Of a DNA stretch of 64,000 nucleotides, positions 12,236 through 22,334 are shown one piece after another; position 1 is the stretch's first letter; each line of letters starts with the position of its first letter. Where the stretch lies: the NCBI GenBank assembly GCA_018398805.1, contig JAGFBZ010000865.1, positions 3,348,001 to 3,412,000 on the forward strand. Direction: 5' to 3'. The notes beneath the pieces are model-generated. The model ran no database searches. It saw only the letters and a list, made by a program, of their open reading frames with translations, and had not been told where the DNA came from. The position numbers and the translations under genes were made by a program. This DNA is from Hirundichthys speculiger. Taxonomy: Eukaryota; Chordata; Actinopteri; Beloniformes; Exocoetidae.

Positions 12236-12489
12236 GATAATAAAATGATTCTAATTAAATGTATTTTAAGAAAAGGAAAAAAAATGGGATTATGCATATT
12301 CTTCATTTATTTGGCAAGTTGTTCATACAATAGTGAGAACTGATCCATGTGACTGAAAATTTTCATGAGGTTAGTATGAAAGATCAATATTCATAGATTC
12401 TAAGTAAAACTTGACAAGCTGACACAAAACAGACATCTGAAGAAAACCCAGTCAAAGCTGGTTTCCATTCACTGATTTGTGGTTGTATT

Positions 12490-12943
12490 TTATTTCTTAA
12501 GGTGCAGCCGTTGTTGCGGCTGTAGTTGTTGTTGCGGCTGTGGTCGTTGTTGCAGCTGTAGTCGTTGTTGCAGCTGTAGCAGCAGTTGCTGGAGGATGGC
12601 AAGAAGGAGTTGGAGCACCGTGTTTGTTGTAGCTGAAGACTGTCCAAGGACATCAAATATCATCAACATACAGCAGAAAGGTTTTCTTTGTGACTGATTT
12701 TCATGTGTGGATTAGTTTCTGAGAACAGAGAAGATACTCACCTCATTTGAGTTGGAACCAGAGTCAGAGCGAGCAAATCGCTGGTTCTCCATCTGGAGAA
12801 CATTTTATATGAATTATTATTACAGTGATAATGGTAACCAAATAGATCAATGATAATGATATGGAGTATTAGAAAGAAACCCTTACAGGTTGAGCCAGAG
12901 TGAGGCTCAGGAGACATCCAAGCACAAGAACTACCTTCAGCAT
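12490..12943 (-). CDS. C1: small SCPP-like secreted protein with Gln/Leu-rich tail
   Basis: Exons on the minus strand: 12943-12887 (MLKVVLVLGCLLSLTLAQP), 12792-12742 (MENQRFARSDSGSNSNE) and 12639-12490 (stop TAA at 12492-12490), all phase 0 with GT-AG ends. Exon 4 begins SSATTNTVLQLLLAILQQ as in sister copies, but a net 4-base loss at 'CAACTGCTGCTAC' (sisters have CAACTTGCTACGACTAC) moves the rest out of the Thr/Ala frame. It then reads a Gln/Leu/Arg-rich run ending RLHLKK. Total 85 aa. The first exons show a secreted SCPP-type protein with an acidic, phosphorylatable SNSNE segment; the tail is either a neofunctional change or decay. C1 pairs with C4 on the palindrome. Function is unknown. 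Confidence 0.75.
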
Positions 12944-13054
12944 GGTTTCAGCGATCACAACTGTAGCAACAATGAACAAAGGACCACTATTTTACCACTC
13001 TCTAACAGAAAAAATGTATATTTAAGAGTCATATAAGTGCAGTCAGGTACTCAC

Positions 13055-13130
13055 AGTTCAAGTCAACTGTCTCCCAGATGATCTCAGAGGTTGTTGTAGT
13101 GTTGCTGTGCTGTTCTTCATCTCTTTTATA
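13055..13130 (-). promoter_or_regulatory. C1 TATA box and noncoding exon 1
   Basis: TATAAAAG on the minus strand at 13130-13123, followed by the noncoding exon ending at 13055, with GTGAGT donor at 13054-13049. Confidence 0.7.
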
Positions 13131-13735
13131 CAGTTACAGGAGCAAGGTTGTTGGGAAACTGCAGTCACTAAGAAGTCTTGCACCTCTGTGTTGCAAGGTG
13201 TGGTTTAGGATTAGAGACAGAAACTGTACCTGGACAGGATTACATAAATGCGTTGTGCTCATTTAATTGTCCCAGTTAGTAATTCCATAGCTCAACAGAT
13301 TTCTGAAAAATATAAATGCATATATATTTTATGTATATATACACATACAATTCACAGCTAAAAAAAAATTGCATATACTCGCTCTTATGTAAATCCATTG
13401 TCAATCTTTCTGTTTGGCAAAGCTCAACAATAGATTTCACACACAGAAACGTCTAGTCTTGGTGTTACACATCAAGAGACTTATTGGTTTAGGTAAGCTG
13501 CGAGGAACAGGCAATAGAGATTAGATGCAACAAACAGGTTTGTGAAACACACCATCTGTTGTGTCAGGTTAATATTAAGGCTGAGCAGAACTTTTTAAAA
13601 TATAATTTTATTGTACTTCTTTATTTATTTTATCAAATAATACCCAATCCTACAAATGATGGCAGAATAAATGAAAATACGCAAAGGTGAAGTATGTGAA
13701 TAAAATGAATGTACCTACTTTTTCCATTTGAGTGA

Positions 13736-13766
<31 letters not shown>

Positions 13767-14211
13767 TACTCCCTCTCTCTGTACAAAAGCTATTTGAATC
13801 TAAAGTAAGGTAAGTGATATAAACTTATACATCTTTATTTATCAGCTCCTTTCCTGCTCACTGCTACGCTCCTGTAAAAAATGTGCATTTTTAAAAAATA
13901 ATAAATTAAATCAAATCAATCTCATAGCTATGTAGGAATGGATCTTAAGAAAGAAAAAAAAAAAAACCCCAACAGATTTCTGCATGATTTATTTGGCAAG
14001 TAGTACATACAAGAGTGAGTATTGATCCACATGACTGAATAGATTATTGAGTTTGAAAGCACTTTAGCTCAACATGATTTCAATCTGAACTGAAAGATCA
14101 ATATTCATAAATTCTTAGTAAAACTTGACAAGCTGACACAAAACAGTCATCTGAAGAAAACCCAGTCAAAGCTGGTTTCCATTCACTGATTTGTGGTTGC
14201 ATTTGATTTTT

Positions 14212-14631
14212 TTAAGATGTTGTAGTTGTTGTTGCGGCCGTGGTCGTTGTTGCAGCTGTAGTCGTAGCAAGTTGCTGGAGGATGGCAAGAAGGAGTTGGA
14301 GCACTGTGTTTGTTGTAGCTGAAGACTGTCCAAGGACATCAAATATCATCAAAGATACAGCAGAAGGTTTTTCTTTGTGACTGATTTTCATGTGTGGATT
14401 AGTTTCTGAGAACAGAGAAGATACTCACCTCATTTGAGTTGGAACCAGAGTCAGAGCGAGCAAATCGCTGGTTCTCCATCTGGAGAACATTTTTATATGA
14501 ATTATTATTACAGTGATAATGGTAACCAAATAGATCAATGATAATGATATGGAGTATTAGAAAGAAACCCTTACAGGTTGAGCCAGAGTGAGGCTCAGGA
14601 GACATCCAAGCACAAGAACTACCTTCAGCAT
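14212..14631 (-). CDS. C2: small Thr/Ala-tailed SCPP-like secreted protein
   Basis: Exons on the minus strand: 14631-14575 (19 codons, signal exon), 14479-14429 (MENQRFARSDSGSNSNE) and 14325-14212 (38 codons with stop). All junctions are phase 0. The 73-aa protein is a cleavable signal peptide, an acidic Ser-rich segment with SxE-type sites, a Leu/Gln helix (TVLQLLLAILQQL) and a tail made of Thr and Ala ending TTTTTS. The Thr run suggests dense O-glycosylation. Split of the signal peptide from the SxE exon by a phase-0 intron is the SCPP signature. Mirror copy of C3. Confidence 0.82.
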
Positions 14632-14736
14632 GGTTTCAGTGATCACAGCTGTAGCAACAAAACATTTAAATCTACATTATTTTACCACCCTAACAGACAA
14701 AAAATTGGTATTTAAGATGTGAAGTCCAGTACTCAC

Positions 14737-14814
14737 AGTTCAAGTCGGCTGTCTCACAGATGATCTCGGAGGTTGTTGTAGTGGTGCTGCATTGGTCTTG
14801 ATCTCTTTTATATA
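14737..14814 (-). promoter_or_regulatory. C2 TATA box and noncoding exon 1
   Basis: TATATAAAAG on the minus strand at 14814-14805; exon 1 ends at 14737 before a GTGAGT donor. Confidence 0.7.
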
Positions 14815-15289
14815 TGCAGATACAAGAGCAAGGTGGTTGGGGAGCTGTAATCATTAAGAAATGATGAAGAAATCTTCCAGCTCTGTGATTCAAGGTGTGG
14901 CTAATGATTAGAGGCAGAAACTGTACCTGGACAGGATTACATGGATACATTGAGCGCATTTAATTGCTTCAGTTTGCAATAATAAAGCCCAACAGATTAA
15001 TTCAAAATCTACATGTAAAAATTACATTCTCTGCAAAAAAGCATTGTGTGTAATCACTATTATGTGGGTCTATTCTCCACCACAAGACTAGACAGAAATG
15101 TCTAGTTTTGTAACACCCAGACACCTCGGTAACACCCAGTCAAACTTCTAATTATTTAAGAAATAAAAATGACAAAAAAATTGATCAAGAATAAAAATAT
15201 GCACATCCCTTAACTCATCAAATGATAAAAAGCTTCACTGGGTCCCATAGACAACCACACATATTTACAATCACTCCTATCAATCTAGA

Positions 15290-15395
15290 CTCACAAACCA
15301 TTCTAAAATAAAAACCCAAAGTGGGCACAAAACCCCAGCAAAAACCCACACAAGCGCAAGAAGAACATGCAAACTCCACACAGCAAGGCCCGAGG
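15290..15395 (-). repeat. SINE fragment in the palindrome spacer
   Basis: The reverse complement contains 'gtgtggagtttgcatgttct' and the following Cys/Gly-like segments of the SINE at 63125. It lies in the 337-bp spacer between the inverted arms. Confidence 0.65.
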
Positions 15396-15905
15396 GGAGA
15401 TTCTTTTTATTGATTTGTTTTCAGGATATATACTCAATCCCACAAATGATGCCAGAATAAAAGATTGAAAATTATCTGTGTTCAAATATGTGTATGAAAT
15501 GAAAGTAGCATTTTTATTTCTTTAATAATTAGAAGTTTTACTGGGTGTTACCAAGCCTACGTAAACCACTAAGTCCCTTGATTTGTGATCACAAGACTAG
15601 ACATTTCTGTGTCTGACATCTATTAGTCAATATAGAAAGGTGGAGAATTGACCCACATAATAGTGATTACACACAATGCTTTTTTGCAGAGAATTTAATA
15701 TTTACATGTAGATTTTGGACTAATTTATTGGGCTTTATTATTGCAAACTGAAGCAATTAAATGAGCTCAATGTATCCATGTAATCCTGTCCAGGTACAGT
15801 TTCTGTCTCTAATAATTTAGCCACACCTTGAATCACAGAGCTGGAAAGATTTCTTCATCATTTCTTAATGATTAAAGCTCCCCAACCAACTTGCTCTTGT
15901 ATCTG

Positions 15906-15983
15906 TATATAAAAGAGATCAAGACCAATGCAGCACCACTACAACAACCTCCGAGATCATCTGTGAGACAGTCAACTTGAACT
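15906..15983 (+). promoter_or_regulatory. C3 TATA box and noncoding exon 1
   Basis: TATATAAAAG at 15906-15915; exon 1 ends at 15983 before GTGAGT. Confidence 0.7.
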
Positions 15984-16089
15984 GTGAGTACTGGACTTCA
16001 CATCTTAAATATCAACTTTTTTATCTGTTAGGGTGGTAAAATAATGTAGATTTAAATGTTTTGTTGCTACAGTTGTGATCACTGAAACC

Positions 16090-16507
16090 ATGCTGAAGGT
16101 AGTTCTTGTGCTTGGATGTCTCCTGAGCCTCACTCTGGCTCAACCTGTAAGGGTTTCTTTCTAATACTCCATATCATTATCATTGATCTATTTGGTTACC
16201 ATTATCACTGTAATAATAATTCATATAAAATGTTCTCCAGATGGAGAACCAGCGGTTTGCTCGCTCTGACTCTGGTTCCAGCTCAAATGAGGTGAGTATC
16301 TTCTCTGTTCTCAGAAACTAATCCACACATGAAAATCAGTCACAAAGAAAACCTTCTGCTGTATCTTTGATGATATTTGATGTCCTTGGACAGTCTTCAG
16401 CTACAACAAACACGGTGCTCCAACTCCTTCTTGCCATCCTCCAGCAACTTGCTACGACTACAGCTGCAACAACAACCACAGCCGCAACAACAACTACAAC
16501 ATCTTAA
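16090..16507 (+). CDS. C3: small Thr/Ala-tailed SCPP-like secreted protein
   Basis: Exons 16090-16146, 16241-16291 and 16394-16507 (TAA), phase 0 throughout. The 73-aa product has the MLKVVLVLGCLLSLTLAQP signal exon, MENQRFARSDSGSSSNE in exon 3, and exon 4 with the TVLQLLLAILQQL helix and a Thr/Ala tail ending TTTTTS. An intact copy close in sequence to C5 and mirror of C2. A polyA signal (CAAATAAAATC) lies near 16727. Confidence 0.83.
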
Positions 16508-17129
16508 AAAAATCAAAATGCAACCACAAATCAGTGAATGGAAACCAGCTTTGACTGGGTTTTCTTCAGATGACTGTTTTGTGTCAGCTTGTCAAGTTTT
16601 ACTAAAAATCTATGAATATTGATCTTTCAGTTCAGATTGAAATCATGTTGAGCTAAAGTGCTTTCAAACTCAATAATCTATTCAGTCATGTGGATCAATG
16701 CTCACTCTTGTATGTACTACTTGCCAAATAAAATCATGCAGAAATCTGTTTTTTTTTTTTTCCTTTCTTAAAATCCATTCCTACATAGCTATGAGATTGA
16801 TTACATTTATTATTTAAAAAAAATGCAAATTTTTTACAGGACTGTAGCTATGAGCAGGAAAGGAGCTGAGCTATAAAGATGTGTGAGTTTATTTCACTTG
16901 CCCTACTTTAGATTCCAAAATAGCTTTTGTACAGAGAGAGGGAGTACTCACACACATGCACAGAGAAAAAAATCACTAAAGTGGAAAAAGTAGGTACTTT
17001 CATTTTATTCACATACTTCACCTTTGAGTATTTTCATTTATTCTGCCATCATTTATAGGATTGTGTATTATTAGTTAAAATAAATAAAGAAGTACAATAA
17101 AATTACATTTTAAAAAGTTCAGGTGGGGC

Positions 17130-17200
17130 AGCTGGAAGAGGCTCCAGCAGATGACCCTGAACAAGAAGAATCAGGGATAAATAAGGGATGGATGATTAAA
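17130..17200 (+). repeat. SINE 3' tail fragment
   Basis: Contains 'gaggctccagcagatgaccc' and 'aaataagggatggatgatt', the 3' end of the SINE family at 63125. It is absent from the mirrored position near 13560, so it marks the right arm only. Confidence 0.5.
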
Positions 17201-17705
17201 TCTTAAAAAGGGATACAACTTTTGGACAGATGTCTTTACATTATTGTGAAACATACTTTGACATCATGTAAAATTCATTGTATGATCTTAGACAGACATG
17301 TTTTATCAATCAAAGTCTCAGTATAATTTACTTTTTTAACCTGATAAATGAGAAGATGGGCCTGCTTTTTCCATTTGACTGATTTTTTTTTCATCTGTTC
17401 AAATAATGAAAATTATAATAAAGCATAGATTTTAGGTGCAGTTTGTTTTAGTGTAACCAAAGCCAAACGTAGTAATTTTGCCTTAATATTAACCTGACAC
17501 AACAGATGGTGTGTTTCACAAACCTGTTTGTTCTAATCTCTATTGCCTGTTACCCACATCTTAGACAATTAAAAGAGCACAACGTATTCATGTAATCCTG
17601 TCCAGGTACAGTTTCTGTCTCTAATCCTAAACCACACCTTTGCAACACAGAGGTGCAAGACTTCTTAGTGACTGCAGTTTCCCAACAACCTTGCTCCTGT
17701 AACTG

Positions 17706-17781
17706 TATAAAAGAGATGAAGAACAGCACAGCAACACTACAACAACCTCTGAGATCATCTGGGAGACAGATAACTTGAACT
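17706..17781 (+). promoter_or_regulatory. C4 TATA box and noncoding exon 1
   Basis: TATAAAAG at 17706-17713; exon 1 ends at 17781 before GTGAGT. Confidence 0.7.
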
Positions 17782-17892
17782 GTGAGTACCTGACTGCACT
17801 TATATGACTCTTAAATATACATTTTTTCTGTTAGAGAGTGGTAAAATAGTGGTCCTTTGTTCATTGTTGCTACAGCTGTGATCACTGAAACC

Positions 17893-18342
17893 ATGCTGAA
17901 GGTAGTTCTTGTGCTTGGATGTCTCCTGAGCCTCACTCTGGCTCAACCTGTAAGGGTTTCTTTCTAATACTCCATATCATTATCATTGACCTATTTGGTT
18001 ACCATTATCACTGTAATAATAATTCATATAAAATGTTCTCCAGATGGAGAACCAGCGATTTGCTCGCTCTGACTCTGATTCCAACTCAAATGAGGTGAGT
18101 ATCTTCTCTGTTCTCAGAAACTAATCCACACATGAAAATCAGTCACAAAGAAAACCTTCTTCTGTATGTTGATGATATTTGATCTCCTTGGACAGTCTTC
18201 AGCTACAACAAACACGGTGCTCCAACTCCTTCTTGCCATCCTCCAGCAACTTGCTACGACTACAGCTGCAACAACGACTACAGCTGCAACAACGACCACA
18301 GCCGCAACAACAACTACCGTCGCAACAACGCCTGCACCTTAA
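17893..18342 (+). CDS. C4: small Thr/Ala-tailed SCPP-like secreted protein, longest Thr/Ala tract
   Basis: Exons 17893-17949, 18044-18094 and 18196-18342 (TAA), phase 0. The protein is 84 aa: signal exon, MENQRFARSDSDSNSNE, the TVLQLLLAILQQL helix, then repeated ATTTTA units ending TVATTPAP. The tract is longer than in C3 by two 15-base ACAACGACTACAGCT-type repeats, so copy number of this minisatellite sets tail length. Mirror partner of C1, direct relative of C6. Confidence 0.83.
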
Positions 18343-18599
18343 GAAATAAAATACAACCACAAATCAGTGAATGTAAACCAGCTTTGACTGGTTTTCTTCA
18401 GATGTCTGTTTTGTGTCAGCTTGTCAAGTTTTACTAAGAATCTATGAATATTGATCTTTCATACTAACCTCATGAAAATCTTCAGTCACGTGGATCAGTT
18501 CTCACTATTGTATGAACAACTTGCCAAATAAATGAAGAATATGCATTAATCCCACTTTTTTCCTTTTTTAAAAAATACATTTCATTAGAATCATTTTAT

Positions 18600-18890
18600 T
18601 ATCAGATATTCAACAAAAAAAAAAAAACATTTTCCTCATTAGGAGTCTGGCAGTGAGGAAGGACGCATCTGGAAAAAAACAAACAAAAAAAATCACGACA
18701 ATGTAGAGAAGGAGGAGTCACAATGTGTGAGTCTTTTTTTTAACATTAGAATAAATTTACAAAGAGAGAGGCACTTTACTGTATGGAAAGCTCCAACAAT
18801 CTCTTCACAGCAAAAAAAATCAGAAATAAAAAAATAAAAAACAGAAATAAAATCCCTGGATATAAAGGTGGAAAATATACAATAGACACC
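18600..18890 (+). repeat. Downstream block of duplicated unit (second copy)
   Basis: Matches 31370-31660 directly and 11930-12235 inverted. Here the TATAAATAG motif is damaged (ATTTACAAAGAG). Confidence 0.7.
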
Positions 18891-18904
18891 TAAATTAATG
18901 CACT

Positions 18905-19320
18905 TAATCGAACAAAACAAATACAATGCATGAACAGCATCTATTGTGTTTTTCTGAACCTTTATCCTCACTAGGGTCACTTTTTTTTCAAATTGGAGAC
19001 TGTCTTACTGGACTTACTGGCCTCCCATCACGTTCCGTTATACATGTGAATCCATGTTGTACATGGTCATCTGACTTTTTTTTTTCTTTTTTTTTTTTTC
19101 CTTTTTTTTGGCTCAACATAGTATGGATTAAAATACTAAATCAAACAATGTATCATCACAAGTCGACAACTGAGTTGTCGAGTGCCCCAGGGAAAAGTTG
19201 GGATCACCACGGCTATATTGGTAAAAACTCTATGGCTGAGCCAAGAAGGAGAGAATGTCTCAGACTAAGAATGCAGATTATAATCAAATTATGCTCCTAG
19301 TGTAGTAGATGCAAAGAAAG
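18905..19320 (+). mobile_element. Copia-associated 5' segment (copy A)
   Basis: A near-identical segment precedes the gag-like ORF at 34380-34640, and a third copy is at 47430-47680. Landmarks are 'acaatgcatgaac.gcat', 'tatcctcactagggtcac' and 'agtatggattaaaata'. It contains a T-rich run of about 40 bases (19076-19111). Confidence 0.55.
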
Positions 19321-19423
19321 ATGGTGATAAGAAATGATTGTAATGCTGATCTGGAAATGCAAAGTACTGTTCATCTGTGCTGAACTGAAGGAGTGAAGTT
19401 TTGTGTGAAAAGCCTGTCATGAT

Positions 19424-19650
19424 ATGCAGATGTGGCATGTGATACTGGGGCACTGTAACTATGACATTCAGAAGTTACAAGATGTTGATGGTATGAACAT
19501 TAAAGGGTCAACAAAGAAACCTCCACATTGTGAAGTGTGCACTCAAGGGAAGTTTTTCCAAACCAGAAGCAGAGACCCTGATGTAAGAGCTAAAATCCCT
19601 CTAGAGCTGGTACATACAGACTTGGCAGGACCAGTCCCAGGGCTTAAAGT
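19424..19650 (+). pseudogene. Copia pol fragment: GAG-pre-integrase and integrase start (copy A)
   Basis: The translation has the pre-integrase zinc-binding pattern H-x3-H-C (WHVILGHCNY, then PHCEVCTQGK) followed by LVHTDLAGPV, the usual start of a Copia integrase core. The frame then breaks where other elements are inserted; the integrase resumes at 23985. A transposon fossil, not a host gene. Confidence 0.8.
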
Positions 19651-19899
19651 ATTCCGGCACCGTGCCGGATCTCCTGCGTTTGATGATGATTTAAAGGGAA
19701 AAAAAAAAAAAAAACACGCACAAAAATATGTTATCTCTGAGTGGTCTTGAACACAGGCAACGCGAGACGGCGGTTTTGTCTCCCGCAATCAGAAGAATGG
19801 AGGCAAAATTCAAGTGGCGCTGGACAGAGGAAAGGGGCAGGGACGGAGAGCCAGTTGGGAGCTGCTGCCAGAAGCTAAGGAAGCCTGGTACCTGATTAT
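19651..19899. other. Insert of unknown class within Copia copy A
   Basis: It begins with a small palindrome (ggcaccgtgcc) at the break point and contains an A-run. I cannot assign it. Confidence 0.35.
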
Positions 19900-21138
19900 G
19901 GGCCTGATTTACTAAGATCCTGAATAAAGAGTACTAAATTGCGTGTGCACTGAAAAAGTTTGCGCGTGCTGTTGTTGTGTGTTTTGCGGGTGATCAACTA
20001 AAAATGCTCGCGCAATTGATAACGGGTGCAAACTGCAGTATTTAAATGAGGTGTTGCGTGTCTTACGGTTTGCGCCATGGAGAGTCTGGATGGAAAGCAG
20101 GATAGACGCAAGTGCAAAATGAAATTTGACGAGTTGGAGTTAGAGATATTAGTGGAAGAGGCAAATAAACACATTCATGAACTACAGCAAAGACATTTAA
20201 ACATTACCAAAAGAAGCGCAATATGGGAGAAAATCTGCGATAGAATAAATGCAGTTGGTAAGACAAAAAGAACGGCAGATGAGGTTAAAAGAAGGTGGCA
20301 AGATATAAGGCGAAGAACTAAAAAAAAGTGGCCTTTAATAAAACTTCGGCAAACAAGACAGGTGGAGGGAAGAGATGCCTCCGGAAGAGATGCCTCTAAC
20401 CAGCACTGAGCAGCAGGTGCAGCTCACCTTCTGCGAGGAGCAGATAACTGGGATACGGGGTCTGACACGCTAGAGCCAACTGCAGAACAAGGTAGGCGCA
20501 CAATAAGAAACACTTTTTTCTCCATGAAAACACGTGATTTATTTATTATCACAAATAAAAAAATGAATGTGCCTCCTGTGGCAACCTTTTGCTGAATAAT
20601 ACTCGATTTAACATTCAAATAAAATATTTCTCCTTTTGCATGTGCTTGTGACCGGCTCCAAATCAGCCCTTAAGTTTCAACTATCTGGTTTTCATTCATT
20701 CCAAACAAATTTACACGAGTCCGAAAGACTCTCTCTCTGCGTATTCTTTGATTTTGGCGATGTCGCCTCCTTGCCACAATAACAGCAGCCATCGGTGCGT
20801 AATGCTGGGCAGATTAGCACCTTCCTTTCGATCGTATTAAATACAGACGCAATCACAGTCCCCGCAATTACTTTCAGGGTTGGTAAATCTCATTGCGTGT
20901 GGTAAATGAACCTATTTGCATTTTCCCCTCCCAGTATTTAGCGCTTTCTGGCGGGTACGCCCCATATTGATTATTCATCAGGGCAAAAGTACTAAATGAA
21001 CAGCGTGTGCTATTTTGCTCATTTGAGAGGCGCAGTCCTCTTTGCACGCTGTTAGTAGATCAGCTTGCACATTGGTTTGCGGGTGGTGTCAAGTTTGCAC
21101 ACGTTTTTACGCACGCAAACCTTTAGTAAATCAGGCCC
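19900..21138 (+). mobile_element. Harbinger/ISL2EU-like DNA transposon with only a Myb/SANT-like ORF
   Basis: Terminal inverted repeats are clear: GGGCCTGATTTACTAAG at 19900 and the reverse complement of GGGCCTGATTTACTAAAG ending at 21138. No transposase ORF is seen; only the DNA-binding ORF at 20077-20409 is open. The class is inferred from the Myb/SANT partner protein. Target duplication is not clear. Confidence 0.65.
20077..20409 (+). CDS. Myb/SANT-like DNA-binding protein of the transposon
   Basis: A 110-residue ORF starting MESLDGKQDRRKCKMKFDEL. It has the tri-helical Myb/SANT-like pattern: a first helix ELEILVEEANKHIHEL, IWEKICDRINAVG in the middle, and the basic recognition helix TADEVKRRWQDIRRRTKKKW with its spaced Trp residues. 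Such proteins accompany Harbinger-type transposases and are thought to bind the element's ends and carry the transposase into the nucleus. The C-terminus is short, with a duplicated GRDAS motif, and is probably truncated. Intact start and stop inside clean TIRs suggest a fairly young element. Confidence 0.7.
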   Translation: MESLDGKQDRRKCKMKFDELELEILVEEANKHIHELQQRHLNITKRSAIWEKICDRINAVGKTKRTADEVKRRWQDIRRRTKKKWPLIKLRQTRQVEGRDASGRDASNQH

Positions 21139-21139
21139 T

Positions 21140-21540
21140 TTGTGTGTTGTGCTCCTAGAAGTTAGTCTATAGCAGCAAAAAAAAAAAGCTCTTAGCCGTC
21201 ATGGAGGAGACGCGGGGAATAAAGCAGCCATCCGTGGGCTCTGACACACAAGCCTTTTACCGTAGTGGTTGATAAAAACGCTTTACAAAACTGTCCGTTT
21301 CCACTTAGCAGGCCAGTTTTATGAACACACATGACATAGCTCCAGAGTTCAAGAAACATCTGTCTGATCAGCTCCAAGGATGGACGTTTTCTCTGAATGT
21401 TGTTGAAGCAACCACCCAAAACATGGAAAAAAATACTGAATGTAATAGTTCTCTTTTTTACTAATGATGCATCCAGAGTAATATCTAATAATCTCATAAC
21501 TGCCTCTGCAAATACATATGTTAAAGAGGAGAAGAAGAAG
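21140..21540. other. Unassigned sequence between two transposons
   Basis: I see no gene or known element ends. Confidence 0.3.
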
Positions 21541-21824
21541 TGGTATGAAGTTTATCGGATATTTTAAACTTTTTCAACAAATAAAAAACTGAAAAAGTGG
21601 GGCGTGCAATATCATTCGGCCCCTTTACTTTCAGTGCAGCAAACTCACTCCAAACGTTCAATGTGGATCTCTGAATGATCCAATGTTGTCCTAAATGTGA
21701 CAGTGTGGGGTCCTGTCACTATGCTCTGATGGATCACATGTCCTGGCTACTTGGCCAACGGGATAGAATGTGGCAAGGGACACTAAGGAGGGCCCGGGCG
21801 GAATTCGATCCTCAGACTCCCTCT

Positions 21825-22330
21825 TTCCACAAGCAGGACCTCGTGCTCCGCGCAGGGTGCCACACAAATTTCCAATGCATGGACTGTATTACCAGTGTCA
21901 CATGGATCCTGCCGACAATGCCAGAATGTGGCAAGGGACACTACGGAGGGCCCAGGCGGGATTCAATCCCCAGACTTCCAGGTGAGAGTCACACAAAGGG
22001 ATATCCCTTTGGCTGACTGGTCCCTTGCCTGGTCCCTTGCCACATTCTGGCATTGTCGGCAGGATCCATGTGACACACACTGGTAATACAGTCCATGGAT
22101 TGGAAATTTGTGTGGCACCCTGCGCGGAGCACGAGGACGTGCTTGTGGAAAGAGAGGGAGAGATGTGACAGTGTGGGGTCCTGTCACCATGCTCCGATTG
22201 ATCACGTGTCCTGGCTACTTGGCCAATGAGATATCCCTTTGGCTGACTGTAAGCGTGCGTGACTTTCACCCAGGAGTCTGGGGTTCAAACCCCACCTAGG
22301 CCCTATGTAGTGTCCCTTGCCACATAAATG
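21825..22330. repeat. Inverted-repeat insertion with a tRNA-like promoter segment
   Basis: Arms 21825-21940 and 22030-22155 are reverse complements: for example GTGCCACACAAATTTCC against GGAAATTTGTGTGGCAC and TGGATCCTGCCGACAATGCC against its complement. The distal side holds a tRNA-like B box GGTTCAAACCCC (about 22283). It is likely a SINE-like element inserted twice in opposite directions. Confidence 0.65.
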
Positions 22331-22334
22331 ACTG

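Larger units (their letters stand above)
11930..15171. repeat. Left arm of large inverted repeat (C1, C2)
   Basis: The arm is the reverse complement of 15509-18890, apart from small insertions and deletions. Its inner boundary is visible: 'ggtgttaccaag' plus 'aataattagaag' on the right arm mirrors 'cttctaattatt' on the left. It carries two minus-strand genes. Confidence 0.8.
15509..18890. repeat. Right arm of large inverted repeat (C3, C4)
   Basis: Mirror of 11930-15171 and also the direct counterpart of 24290-31660, where C5 and C6 lie. The spacer to the left arm is 15172-15508. Confidence 0.8.

Noticed and set aside
16377..16622. ORF MMSLDSLQLQQTRCSNS... overlapping C3 exon 4
   Set aside because: Out of frame with the spliced gene and begins in intron 3; a shadow of the repeat-rich exon.
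18114..18299. Minus-strand Val/Ala-rich ORF across C4 exon 4
   Set aside because: Complement of Thr/Ala codons.
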